Source: Opitutus sp. (lineage in GTDB: Bacteria > Verrucomicrobiota > Verrucomicrobiia > Opitutales > Opitutaceae). Taken from it: a stretch of 64,000 nucleotides of DNA. A program made the translations under genes and the position numbers. The DNA lies in assembly GCA_024998815.1 (NCBI GenBank), contig JACEUQ010000002.1:194501-258500 (forward strand), written 5' to 3'. This document shows, in pieces, positions 55,463 through 64,000 of this stretch. Under the pieces are notes generated by a model, which was not told the origin of the DNA, searched no databases, and worked only from the letters and a program-made list of their open reading frames with translations. The stretch's first letter is position 1. Each line of letters begins with the position of its first letter.

Positions 55463-57356
55463 CCAGCCACTTTACCCTACTCAGCCCTTCTGCGGTAGTG
55501 GGTCTCCGGCCAGACGCTTACAGAAGGCAGGTGTGAAAAACAAAAAGAACGCCCGCCCGAACCAATGTAAAACAAATATCCTGAGGCAGCTCGGCGAACC
55601 AGCGCCGATTCATAGCGGGAAGTTTACCGAGGTAAGTGCGCGGAGCGCGCGACGGTCATGATTTTCGGACATGTGGGCGATAAAGTCGGAGGTATAAAGG
55701 TGGCGTTTTTTAGTTCGTTGACCGCGCCAGTGCATGAAAAGGCTGTTGGCCCAGCGGTTGAACATACCGTGTAGGCGAACCGCGTTCGGGCGGCGTAATC
55801 GGCAGCGATCATCCTGGCGCGAGGCGTCGAGCCGGGCGTGCAAACCGGTTTCGATCGCCCAGTGCGCGATGTTGACCTCCAGCCATTGGGCGGGAGTTAA
55901 CTCGGCGGCGGGACGACTGGTGATCAGCTCAATGGTCTCGGGTGACTTGCCGTGGCGTTTTCGGCAGATTCTCGCTGCTTGCGCCACCAGGGGGAAGCAG
56001 GCGCTTTCCGCGCTCAACTCGCGCGCCACCAGGGTGCGCGTCACGGGGTGCTTCTTTTCCTTGCTCGTGCGTTGCTCGGCAGCGGGATCTTTTAACGGGT
56101 CAAAAAAGGGGCGCCCGGATCGGGCACTTGCGCGGCTACGATTTTCTGCAGGCCGGGCTGGTTGCCTTTGACGGTGAACAGGTAGTCGCCGCCATGCTCC
56201 ATTACGATCGCCCGCGCGGTGTCCGCTTGGGTATGCAGGGCATCAAGGCTCACGAGTTTATCGACCAAATCGAGTCTCTCACACAGGGCGCGGGCGGCGG
56301 GAATCTCGTTACTTTTTTCGGCGACGACCTCGCTGCCGAGATAAAACAAGCTCGGCGAGGTAACCGCGGTCACGACGTTTTGTCCGCCGCTGTGCTTGGG
56401 GACTTTGCCGTCGATGACCACGATCTCGCTGTCGGGGGGCTCGCCTCGCACCTGACGTTGGTGGGCGAGTAAAACCTCCTCGATGCGCGAGGCCTGAACG
56501 CGGGCGAACAGCCGACTAAAGGTGGGCTGGCTGGGAGCGCCGTATTTGCCGCGGCGGCGGATCACCCCGAGGGCTTGGCGTTGGACCGGGGAGAGCCGGC
56601 GGGCGAAAGCGGCCAGGTCACGTTGGCCGCGGGGTGCTCCGGCCAGATAGGCCGCCGCCGTGATCGCCAGCAGCGCGTGCAAGGGATAGGCCCCGATGTA
56701 GGCGCGGTATTCAGGCACTTGCCGGAAGGCCTCCGCCAGGCTGATTAAATCGGGGGCCTTCAGGGTACTTCGCACCGGAACTTTCGCCTCCACCGCAGCC
56801 AGCGAGGGTTTGATCTGCCCTGCCTGAAGAGCTCTCCGGGCCCGGGGCTCCAGCTCGCGCACAAACAAGCGCTTGGGCTTGGCGTGGTGCTCGTAGTAAT
56901 CGCGCGACTTACGCGTGTTGCCCTTGGTCAGGCCCAACTCGGTCCACCCGGATGCCTTGTATACACTTCCCGTAAAACGCTCGGGGTCGACGAAGGTTTC
57001 CACGACGAGCACGGGGTGCTCGTAACGCGACTGCCAGTCGGCACTGAGCCGGCCGAGCACCCGGCTCAAAACCGCCGAGCCCAAGTTGGGCACCGCCGGC
57101 TTGGGCAGCAGCAGGAACCGCACGTTGTTGACCACCAGCGCCAATCGGCGTCGGCGCTGTTCGCCACTCCAGCCAATCCACGCCTCCCGGCCGCGCAGGT
57201 GCAGCGCCGCCGCCGCAAACACCAGCACCGCCACCCAGGTGCCCTGCGCATCGCTCACCGCGTACAGCAGCCGCTCGCCCACCGGTTTCACCGCGCCCAG
57301 ATAGTGATGCTCCTCAAGCAGCCCCTGCGCTCGGGCGTTTAACTCGGGGCTGTCTA

Positions 57357-58471
57357 GTGCTTACTTGCAATAATAAGTGATATTTTATCCGCTTTGTAGA
57401 TGGGACGAAAAGCCGTGCGAATCACTTGTAGCGAGGGGGATCAGCAATCCCTAGAAAAACGGGCAACCAGCCGGATTGAGTCGAGGCAGCGAGTTGAGCG
57501 CGCCCGGATGATCCTTGGGTGCGTGAGTGGCGAGCAGGTGCAAGAGGTGGCGCGCCGCTGCAACACCAGGCCGAACACCGTAATAAAGTGGAGGGATCGC
57601 TTTGTGCTGCTTGGCATGAAGGGGCTGGATGATGCGGCACGGCCGGGCGCGAAGCGCACCTACGGTGAGGACTTTCGAGATCGGGTGCTGGCTTTATTGG
57701 AAGGGCCACCCCCTCCGGGGCAGGCGCGCTGGGATGGTCCAGCGGTGGCCCGTGTGCTCGGCGGCTCGGTGCACGCGGTCTGGCGAGTGCTGCGCAAGGA
57801 GGGCATTTGCCTGCAGCGCCAGCGCTCGTGGTGCGTGAGCACTGACAAGCAGTTCGCAGCCAAGGCAGCCGATATCGTCGGGCTCTACCTGAGCCCACCG
57901 GAAAAGGCATTGGTGATAAGTGTGGATGAAAAGCCTGGCATCCAAGCCCTAGAGCGCGCCACCGGTTACGTGGAGACCGACAATGGTAAAATCGTCCAGG
58001 GACTCAAAAGCACCTACAAGCGCCACGGTACACTCAACTTGTTCGCTGCCCTTGATGTGGCCACGGGCTTGATCAAGACGCAGAAAACCACCCTTAAGCG
58101 CCGGGAGGAGTTCCTGCTGTTCATGGACCAAGTGGTGGCGGATCACCCGCCCGAGAGAGAACTCCACGTGATTTTGGATAATTATTGCACCCACAAAAAG
58201 TGCGACGCTTGGCTCGCTCGGCACCCCAATGTCCACTTCCACTTTACCCCAACCTCGGCGAGTTGGCTCAATCAAGTTGAAATCTGGTTCGGCATACTAA
58301 CAAGGAAGGCGCTACGGGGCGCGAACTTCAGAAGCGTCGCCGAACTTAGTCAGGCCATTGACGCTTTCGTCGCCGCCTACCTGCCCAATGCCAAGCCGTT
58401 CAAGTGGCGCAAGCGCGAGGTCAAGGGAAGCCAACTCAGAAATACTATCATTAATCTACGCAATTAAGCAC
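57357..58471 (+). mobile_element. IS630-family element nested in the ISAs1-type gene
   Basis: Ends GTGCTTACTTGC at the left and GCAATTAAGCAC at the right, flanked by TA at 57355-57356 and 58472-58473. Removing it and one TA restores the host reading frame. Confidence 0.88.
57400..58467 (+). CDS. IS630-family transposase, 355 aa
   Basis: Complete. N-terminal helix-turn-helix (VQEVARRCNTRPNTVIKWRD, broken around residues 47-66), catalytic D in VISVDEKPGIQAL (about residue 175), D in HVILDNYCTHK (about 262) and E in SWLNQVEIWFGIL (about 298). Different subgroup from the IS630 copies at 28967 and 40797 by sequence. Intact, so possibly active. Confidence 0.9.
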   Translation: MGRKAVRITCSEGDQQSLEKRATSRIESRQRVERARMILGCVSGEQVQEVARRCNTRPNTVIKWRDRFVLLGMKGLDDAARPGAKRTYGEDFRDRVLALLEGPPPPGQARWDGPAVARVLGGSVHAVWRVLRKEGICLQRQRSWCVSTDKQFAAKAADIVGLYLSPPEKALVISVDEKPGIQALERATGYVETDNGKIVQGLKSTYKRHGTLNLFAALDVATGLIKTQKTTLKRREEFLLFMDQVVADHPPERELHVILDNYCTHKKCDAWLARHPNVHFHFTPTSASWLNQVEIWFGILTRKALRGANFRSVAELSQAIDAFVAAYLPNAKPFKWRKREVKGSQLRNTIINLRN

Positions 58472-58694
58472 TAGCACCTGCACCTGCAAGTGGCGCAGCG
58501 AAATCACCTCCCCTTGGGGGTTCGACGGGTTCGTTTCGGCCGGCATCATTCACCCAGCCAAAATGATTTCCTGGGGCTTGTCCCGCTTATTCCGCTCCTT
58601 TGTTAGTATTCAGGTGTTTAGCTGTTCAATGAATCGGCGGTGCCGAATCCCCGCTTTAGCGCATTTTAAATACGGTTATAGCCGAGATCGGCTC

Positions 58695-58755
58695 GAAGTA
58701 GCGCAGGCTTCTAGCCTGCTTTTCTGATGAGCAGACTGGAAGTCTGCGCTACTTC
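58695..58755. repeat. REP-like palindromic element
   Basis: GAAGTAGCGCAGGCTTCTAG with a complementary arm ending CTGCGCTACTTC; each arm is itself a small palindrome (GCAGGC...GCCTGC and GCAGAC...GTCTGC). Such paired stems (gtagcgcaggc ... gcctgcgctac) are widespread intergenic repeats in Verrucomicrobia. The rest of 58550-58877 shows nothing further. Confidence 0.7.
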
Positions 58756-58877
58756 AGGCGGCTACAGCTTAATTTGAAATGCTCTGAACCACTCGATTTA
58801 TCACTCGAGACGGAGGGAATTGTAGTCGGCAACCTGTGCGCGGCAGTGATCAGCGAGTCGGTGTGCCGCCTGCTGGC

Positions 58878-60167
58878 CTAAAGACCGGCCAGCGTCGTGC
58901 GGATAACGGCTAGAGTTCGCGCCACCGCGCCTTGGTTCGCCACTCGCCAAGCTTGGGCTGCCTGCGACATCGCCAGCCGCGCCGGCGCATCCGACCACAG
59001 CGCCAGCACGGCCGTCCGCAACTCCCCGGCATCGGCCACCGAACGCGCCGCGCCGACCGCGCGCATGTCCCGCGCGATCACGCGGAAGTTGCTCAACTCC
59101 GGCCCGAAAACCACCGGTTTACCCAGCGCCGCCGCCTCGACCGGCGTCTGGCCCTCGTGATGGGGCGGCAGGCTTTTGCCCACAAACACCAACTCGGCCA
59201 ATTGGGTAAACTTGCGCAGTTCTCCGGTCGTATCGCCCACCGCGACCTCCACCGCCGCGCCCGCCGATGCCGGCCCGCGCGAGCGAAAGTGATAGGTAAA
59301 ACCGCTGGCTTGCAGCAGCGCCTCGATCTCGCCGCGTCGCTCGGCGTGACGTGGCACGAGCAACAGCCGCACAACCCGGCCTTCGCTGCGCAACGCCTTA
59401 AATACGTCGAGCAACGCCGCCTCCTCGCCCGGCCAAGTCGAGGAACCAAGCAGCACCGCTTCCTCGCCGAAACCGAGTTCACCGCGCAACGCGGTTTTTT
59501 CGCCGGCGGTGAGCAACGGGATACTCACGTCGAGTTTGATGTTACCCGTGATGGTGATGCCCTTCGGCGCCAAGCCGATCGCCCGAAAACGCTCCGCGTC
59601 GTGCTCCGAACACGCCAGCACCTGGGTGATGCCCCGGAACAGCGGCGCGGCCAGAGCGCGCAGCTTAAACATGCGCCGGAAACTGCGGTCGGAAAGGCGG
59701 GCGTTAACCGCCAACACGGGCACGCCGCGCATTTCGGCTTGGCGGATATGCTCGGGCCAGCGCTCGCCCTCGGTGAGCAGCACCATGTCGGGCGCGATGC
59801 GTTGCCAGGCGCGCCGCGAAAACAGCCACCAATCCAGCGGAAAATACCCAATCGCCACCGTCAGCGCGGCGTAACGCTCGCGCGCCAGCGCATAACCCGT
59901 GCTGGTCGTCGTCGTCAGGTAAACCTCCACGGCCGGATCGGCGCTGAGCGCCTCCAGCAGCGGGGCGATGGCGAGCATCTCGCCCACGCTCACCGCCTGC
60001 AGCCACACCCGCCGCACGCCCGCACGCTTGGCCGGCAACACCGGGGTCGCCCCGAAACGTTGGCCAAAGTCATCCTGATAACCGCCGCGCCGCCGCATGC
60101 GCAGCAGGTAATAAGGCGAGGCCAGCAGCATCGCCGGCGGAAACAGAAAACGGTAAATCCAGATCAT
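58878..60167 (-). CDS. waaA: 3-deoxy-D-manno-octulosonic acid (Kdo) transferase
   Basis: About 430 residues from ATG 60167 (MIWIYRFLFPP); the longer frame to 60353 adds arginine-rich residues that overlap the exosortase gene. N-terminal membrane anchor, then the Kdo-transferase fold: VWLQAVSVGEMLAIAPLL (about residue 50), LLTEGERWPE with the acidic acceptor site, LGSSTWPGEEAALL (about 240) and the C-terminal SLPPHHEGQTPVEAAALGKPVVFGP (broken, nucleotide-sugar binding). Transfers Kdo from CMP-Kdo to lipid A at the inner membrane. Ends an operon with exosortase, DUF2238 and fabF. Confidence 0.88.
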   Translation of the reverse strand: MIWIYRFLFPPAMLLASPYYLLRMRRRGGYQDDFGQRFGATPVLPAKRAGVRRVWLQAVSVGEMLAIAPLLEALSADPAVEVYLTTTTSTGYALARERYAALTVAIGYFPLDWWLFSRRAWQRIAPDMVLLTEGERWPEHIRQAEMRGVPVLAVNARLSDRSFRRMFKLRALAAPLFRGITQVLACSEHDAERFRAIGLAPKGITITGNIKLDVSIPLLTAGEKTALRGELGFGEEAVLLGSSTWPGEEAALLDVFKALRSEGRVVRLLLVPRHAERRGEIEALLQASGFTYHFRSRGPASAGAAVEVAVGDTTGELRKFTQLAELVFVGKSLPPHHEGQTPVEAAALGKPVVFGPELSNFRVIARDMRAVGAARSVADAGELRTAVLALWSDAPARLAMSQAAQAWRVANQGAVARTLAVIRTTLAGL

Positions 60168-60183
60168 CGAGAGCGGCGAAAAC

Positions 60184-61296
60184 TTAGCGCGAATCGCCGG
60201 CAGCTGAGTCGGAGGCGGCGGCCTTCGGCGCGTTGTCCTTCGGTTCGGCGGACAAGCCGTCGCCACCCGCAACAAACGTGAGATTAAACAACGGCAGCAG
60301 GCACAACAGTCCGGCCACCGTGAGCCCGAGCACCGCATAACCGGCCACATCATGCACGGTACCTTCGATCGCCTTGGGGCTGTAATTGTAGGCCCATGCC
60401 GTGAGAAACAGGCTGCGTGCGAGATTGGTTAAGAAGGCAAAACCAATGGCCGAAATCACCAGGCCAACCTTTTTCCAAAGCTTGTCCAAAAACACTGCTG
60501 CCAAAAACGAACCGGCAAACAAGCAGGCGGTAAACGAACGGATACCCGAGCAGGCCTCGGCCACGCCCACATCGCCCGTGGGCAATTTGAGAACGTTACC
60601 CTGCTGCTCGATGGACAAACCTAGGGTGTCGAAAACGAAAAACACCACGGAGGCGACCCGGTTGAGCATGAACAGGCTCAGGTTGTTCTCGATCACCGAG
60701 ACCATGGGCGCCGAAACCAGCCAGACCAACGCGGGAAACAAAAACATGACCACCAACTTCACCCGTGCATCCGCCCACAAGCCGACGCTGCCTGGAACCG
60801 CGACGGGCGCGCGAGGAGCCGAATCGGGCTCGGTTGCAACGGGTGCTGTCGCCGGTTCAGGCGCATTGAGCAACAGGAGCGGCAGTACCAATGCGCCCGT
60901 GCCCAACGACAGCGCGAGTGTTCCGGGATACGACGAGCCGGCTCCGGCGCGGTAAAGTGCGCCGATTAAAAACAGCAGCGCGCCACCGGCCAGCGCCGCG
61001 TAAGTGAGAAAACCCAGCGTCCAACCGGCTGCGCCGCTCGCCCGCGGACTCGCAGGAGCTTGGCATACCTTGATAGCACCGAGAATGCGTGGCCAGCGGT
61101 CATGCACGACAAACGCCACGAACGCCGGCACCAGCCAGCCGAAGCCGTAGTCCTCTTTGGTGCTCCACCAGTGGGACTGATCCCAGGCGACGAAACCCAT
61201 GAATCCGGCGCACAGCAGCAGCGCCGACAAGAACGAGGCGGGCACGGTAGCGGTCCAGTCTTTCCAAAGGCGCGACAGCATAGAAGACGCCTTCAT
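60184..61296 (-). CDS. Exosortase (PEP-CTERM protein-processing transpeptidase)
   Basis: 370 residues with eight or so membrane segments. The catalytic triad of the exosortase/archaeosortase family is present: C249 in VAEACSGIRS, R294 in NLARSLF and H315 in GTVHDVAGY. A proline/alanine-rich loop (about residues 145-172) is inserted between membrane segments. It cleaves PEP-CTERM tails during export; a substrate candidate is at 10635-11489. Overlaps the DUF2238 gene by ATGA and is followed 16 bases later by waaA. Confidence 0.92.
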   Translation of the reverse strand: MKASSMLSRLWKDWTATVPASFLSALLLCAGFMGFVAWDQSHWWSTKEDYGFGWLVPAFVAFVVHDRWPRILGAIKVCQAPASPRASGAAGWTLGFLTYAALAGGALLFLIGALYRAGAGSSYPGTLALSLGTGALVLPLLLLNAPEPATAPVATEPDSAPRAPVAVPGSVGLWADARVKLVVMFLFPALVWLVSAPMVSVIENNLSLFMLNRVASVVFFVFDTLGLSIEQQGNVLKLPTGDVGVAEACSGIRSFTACLFAGSFLAAVFLDKLWKKVGLVISAIGFAFLTNLARSLFLTAWAYNYSPKAIEGTVHDVAGYAVLGLTVAGLLCLLPLFNLTFVAGGDGLSAEPKDNAPKAAASDSAAGDSR

Positions 61297-61946
61297 TGAC
61301 CGAGCCCGACGCCGCCCGCCAGAACTTTCGCCAAGGAGCGATCATGCAACCGCGCCAACGTTAGCAGCGCACACACAGCGCCGATCAGCGCGAGTGCCAT
61401 ATCTGACTGCGTATCCCATACGTAACCCTGAGTGCCGAGGAACGCCTCGGCATCCGCCCCACACCACTCCGCCACCCACCATTCGATCAACTCGTAAAAA
61501 GCGCTAAACGCCAAACACACTGACACCACCAAAAAACCTAGCCAGCGACTCGGCTGGACGTTGTGCCGGCCTCCCAGCGGCGAGGTGCGAAGCAAGAGTT
61601 CGCGTACTAAAATCGCGGGTACGAAGCCCTGGGCAAAGTGCCCGAGTTTATCGTAGTTGTTGCGCGCCCCCCCCAGCGTATCCCGCAGCCAATCGAAAGC
61701 CGGCACCGCCGCATAAGTATAGTGTGCCCCGACGAGAAGAACCACGCAGTGCAACCCCGCTAAAACGAGCAACAAGGTGGAAAGCGGAAAACGCTTTTGC
61801 AGCGCGACCAGCAAGACCGCCGCCAGCACAAAAGGCCCCGCCTCCAGCCACCACGTGAAACGGTCGTGCGGCGAAATCCACGACCAAACCACGACCGGCG
61901 CGAGCAGGACAAAAAACCAGAGCAAGCGGCGGTCGAAGTTCATCAT
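61293..61946 (-). CDS. DUF2238-family inner membrane protein (YjdF-like)
   Basis: 217 residues with about six hydrophobic segments. The motif YDKLGHFAQGFVPAILVREL (broken, about residue 97) and the later FYELIEWWVAEW (about 160) are the family signatures. Function unknown in general. Overlaps the stop of fabF and the start of the exosortase gene, so it is translationally coupled to both. Confidence 0.8.
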   Translation of the reverse strand: MMNFDRRLLWFFVLLAPVVVWSWISPHDRFTWWLEAGPFVLAAVLLVALQKRFPLSTLLLVLAGLHCVVLLVGAHYTYAAVPAFDWLRDTLGGARNNYDKLGHFAQGFVPAILVRELLLRTSPLGGRHNVQPSRWLGFLVVSVCLAFSAFYELIEWWVAEWCGADAEAFLGTQGYVWDTQSDMALALIGAVCALLTLARLHDRSLAKVLAGGVGLGQ

Positions 61947-63268
61947 ACTGCGGTGAACACCAGCGAGCAGTTGGTGCCGCCGAAGCCAAAGCAGTTGGCC
62001 AGCGCAGCACGCACCGGCTTACGCACGGCGACGTTCGGCGTGACGTTGAGCCCCAGGGCGGCGATCGCCGGGTCGAGGTTGTCCATATTGATCGTCGGCG
62101 GCACCAGCCCCTCGTGAATCGCCTTCACCGCGGCAAACGCCCCCATCGCACCCGCACCACCCAGAAGGTGGCCGGTCATGGACTTCACCCCGCTCACGTG
62201 GAGCGTGGCTTTGTTCTCGGCAAACACCGCCGCGATCGCGGCCGATTCCTCGCCGTCGCCGCCCGGAGTCGAGGTGGCGTGCGCCGAAACGTAGTCGATC
62301 GCCGTCGCCGGCAGCTCCGCCGAAACCAGCGATGCGCGCATCGAGCGCTGCGAGCCTTCCGCGCCCGGTGCGAGCGAAGACAAATGGTAGGCGTCGGCCG
62401 AGGCGCCGTAACCGCGCAGTTCAGCGTAGATGCGCGCACCGCGTTTCACCGCGTGCTCATACTCTTCGAGCACAAACACCACCGCGCCTTCGGCCAACAC
62501 AAAGCCGTCGCGATCCTTGTCGTAGGGGCGCGAGGCCTTTTCCGGGGCGTCATTGCGCGTCGACAGGGCGCGCATTTGGGCAAAGGCGCCGACCGCCAGA
62601 GGCGTCACGGTGGACTCCGCACCACCGGCGATCATCACCTCGGCATCGCCACGGGCGATAGCCGCCGCCGCCTCACCGAGCGCATGGCCGCTGGTGGCGC
62701 AGGCCGAGGCGACCGCCATATTCGGCCCACGAAAATCGAGCAGCAGGCTCACCTGGCCAGAGAGCAAATTGGGGGCGATTTGAATAATGAAAAACGGCGA
62801 AATTTTCCGAAAACCGCCTGCGTTAAACGTCTCCTGCATCGCCTCGATCTCGGGCAGACCGCCCAGGCCCACGCCGAGGTTTACCCCCATACGCTCGGGG
62901 TTCAGCGACGCACGGTGCGCATCCAGACCGGAGTCGGCGTACGCCTCGACGGCGGCGGTGGCGCCGAGATGGGTGAAGCGACCGAATTTCTTGGCGTCTT
63001 TGGGGGTGAACACCGAAACGAGCGCCTCGCCCTCGGCACCACGCGGGTGCAGCGGTTGGGCGAGGGGTTTGGTGGGATCGAAGCCTTTGACCTCGCCGGC
63101 GATCTGCGCGGTGCAGCCGGTGGCATTGAACCGGGTGATCGGACCAATGCCCGAACGGCCGGCCGCAAGACCGCCCCAGGTATCAACGGCGTTCAACCCC
63201 AGCGGGCTGACCGCACCCAGACCGGTGACCACGACACGACGACGCACGGAAGGCTTAAAATTATTCAT
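61943..63268 (-). CDS. fabF: Beta-ketoacyl-ACP synthase II
   Basis: 441 residues, first gene of the operon. Active-site cysteine C190 in VASACATSGHA, histidines in VSAHATSTPGGD (about 335) and MTGHLLGGAG (about 365), a lysine just before the second histidine (VKSMTG) and the C-terminal NCFGFGGTN loop. Elongates acyl-ACP with malonyl-ACP in fatty acid synthesis. About 20 residues longer than typical FabF because of an insertion near residues 65-90. No acyl carrier protein gene is visible upstream. Confidence 0.92.
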   Translation of the reverse strand: MNNFKPSVRRRVVVTGLGAVSPLGLNAVDTWGGLAAGRSGIGPITRFNATGCTAQIAGEVKGFDPTKPLAQPLHPRGAEGEALVSVFTPKDAKKFGRFTHLGATAAVEAYADSGLDAHRASLNPERMGVNLGVGLGGLPEIEAMQETFNAGGFRKISPFFIIQIAPNLLSGQVSLLLDFRGPNMAVASACATSGHALGEAAAAIARGDAEVMIAGGAESTVTPLAVGAFAQMRALSTRNDAPEKASRPYDKDRDGFVLAEGAVVFVLEEYEHAVKRGARIYAELRGYGASADAYHLSSLAPGAEGSQRSMRASLVSAELPATAIDYVSAHATSTPGGDGEESAAIAAVFAENKATLHVSGVKSMTGHLLGGAGAMGAFAAVKAIHEGLVPPTINMDNLDPAIAALGLNVTPNVAVRKPVRAALANCFGFGGTNCSLVFTAV

Positions 63269-63439
63269 GAATGAGGATGAAAACCGCCATTCAACGTCAG
63301 CGTCGGGCCCGGCGACAATTTAAAACTCCACGCCGCTCGCCGTCGATTTGGTGGACGCGAGCCGCACCGATAGCGCCTCGTCCGCACGAGCTTTGACTTT
63401 GGCCACGGCGGACTATTTGGTCCTGCCATCTTTCTACCG

Positions 63440-63937
63440 ATGTCGCAGCTTCACCCTTATTGGCGCATGGAATACATCGAGGCACCGCGCATGCCCGAGT
63501 TAAAACGGCCGTTCACCGAGTTGCCCCTGCTGGGCGACGACCGGGCCGCGCTCATCGTTCACCGCAGCCGGTTGTCGTACCTGATGCTCAACCGCTTCCC
63601 GTACAATCCAGGGCACCTGCTCGCCATTCCTCTGCGCGAGGTCAGTGACATCGAGGAACTCACCGACGAAGAGAGCGCCGATCTTTTTGCGATCATCACT
63701 TTTGCAAAAAAACTCCTGCGCACCGCGATGAAGCCCGACGGTTACAACATCGGGTTTAATCTGGGCACAGCCTCGGGCGGCAGCATCGCCCACCTCCACG
63801 GCCACCTGGTCCCGCGTTGGAATGGCGACAACAACTTCATGCCCGTCCTGGGGCAGACGCGCGTTCTGCCGCAAGCACTGGAGTCGACCTGGGAGCGCCT
63901 CTCCGCCGAAGCCGCCCGCCTCGCCACCTCCGCCTAA
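63440..63937 (+). CDS. HIT-family nucleotide hydrolase/transferase
   Basis: 165 residues with the histidine triad H118-L-H120-G-H122-LVPR. The N-terminal part (MLNRFPYNPGHLLAIP, about residues 48-63) and the GFNLGTASGGS loop match the AP4A-phosphorylase-like HIT branch. Catalyses nucleotidyl hydrolysis or phosphorolysis in the cytoplasm. Divergent from fabF across 171 bases. Confidence 0.88.
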   Translation: MSQLHPYWRMEYIEAPRMPELKRPFTELPLLGDDRAALIVHRSRLSYLMLNRFPYNPGHLLAIPLREVSDIEELTDEESADLFAIITFAKKLLRTAMKPDGYNIGFNLGTASGGSIAHLHGHLVPRWNGDNNFMPVLGQTRVLPQALESTWERLSAEAARLATSA

Positions 63938-63943
63938 ACCGTA

Positions 63944-64000
63944 TGGCGACCAAAACCCTCCGCTTCCCCTCAGCTCGCCACCTCCACCTGCTCTACGCCG
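63944..64000 (+). CDS. Start of a gene cut by the window edge
   Basis: ATG six bases after the HIT stop opens a frame MATKTLRFPSARHLHLLYA still open at 64000. Similar beginnings occur in PhoH-like proteins of this phylum, but 19 residues are too few to name it. Confidence 0.4.

Larger units (their letters stand above)
51282..55521 (-). mobile_element. IS66 element with 8-bp target duplication and a nested IS1380
   Basis: Ends GTATGCGTCCGG at the left and, read from the right end inward, GTAAGCGTCTGG. AGAAGGCA is repeated at 51274-51281 and 55522-55529, the 8-bp duplication typical of IS66. Genes tnpA, tnpB and tnpC are on the minus strand; tnpB is split by an IS1380. Without the nested element and its duplicated target the length is about 2494 bp. 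Confidence 0.9.
55610..58549 (-). pseudogene. ISAs1-type transposase with DUF4338-like N-terminus, split by IS630 and a frameshift
   Basis: Starts at ATG 58549 or 58546 after a good ribosome site (AAAGGAGC). The reading frame runs through EVISLRHLQVQVLDSPELN and GLLEEHHYLGAVKPVGERLL, broken by the IS630 at 57357-58471 with TA on both sides. Residues before about 180 resemble the DUF4338 domain also found in DruA of Druantia; residues after about 185 are the ISAs1/H-repeat transposase (VIDGKVPKHSGG with an early acidic residue, KLVSLDALHTQ). The 3' part continues in the -1 frame from a TTTTTT run near 56095 into KHPVTRTLVARELS and NIAHWAIETGLHARLDA, ending at 55610. Confidence 0.8.

Noticed and set aside
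1-64000. tRNA, rRNA, riboswitch or CRISPR loci
   Set aside because: I scanned intergenic stretches by eye for conserved tRNA arms, rRNA signatures and regular repeats and found none; a covariance-model scan would be needed to be certain.

Overview
The window looks like a GC-rich chromosome of a Verrucomicrobiota bacterium, most likely near the Opitutaceae. The lineage markers are a Verru_Chthon cassette protein A, a PATR-repeat autotransporter, a PEP-CTERM protein with an exosortase elsewhere in the window, and a Kdo transferase that implies a Gram-negative outer membrane. I saw no rRNA, tRNA or CRISPR array. Taxonomy is inferred from gene content only.

Layout. 1-2406 is an inverted, edge-cut copy of an IS21-type element whose complete twin lies at 30389-33770. 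Between them are: a small ORF and an autotransporter split by an in-frame TAA (2452-8066); an IS (8299-10207); a PEP-CTERM protein and a beta-helix protein (10635-14130); and a catabolic cluster (14198-22777). The cluster holds an AraC regulator divergent from a PhyH-like dioxygenase, a TIM-barrel isomerase, a glycyl radical enzyme (GRE), its activase, a secreted protein and a GH16-like protein. Next come a decayed second copy of the activase plus secreted-protein pair (22832-24361), a Verru_Chthon protein A and its neighbour (24481-28740), an IS630 and an AraC remnant.

33906-43748 is a dense IS graveyard: a truncated group II intron, three head-to-tail elements whose junctions all read TATATA, IS630 elements, and decayed IS256 and IS5 copies. 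44071-50306 is a sugar-utilisation locus with two coupled LacI regulators, an MFS transporter, a decayed SIS isomerase and a GH151-like fucosidase. It is followed by remnants of a second MFS gene and an SGNH hydrolase. An IS66 with 8-bp target duplications (51282-55521) contains a nested IS1380 with 5-bp duplications. An ISAs1-type transposase with a DUF4338-like N-terminus is split by an IS630 (55610-58549).

The right end (58878-64000) is ordinary chromosome: a minus-strand operon fabF, DUF2238-like membrane protein, exosortase and waaA, then a HIT protein and the start of another gene.

Most notable. (1) Target-site traces suggest the ~28 kb between the IS21 copies was inverted by recombination between them. 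(2) A three-member family of secreted proteins has a PEP-CTERM anchor on only one member; two members follow a GRE activase, one intact and one decayed, so an activase plus secreted-protein unit was duplicated. (3) The decayed activase copy carries a 149-bp MITE-like element with terminal inverted repeats and an 11-bp target duplication. (4) A CxE-type GRE of unknown substrate shares an operon with an oxygen-dependent PhyH-type dioxygenase.
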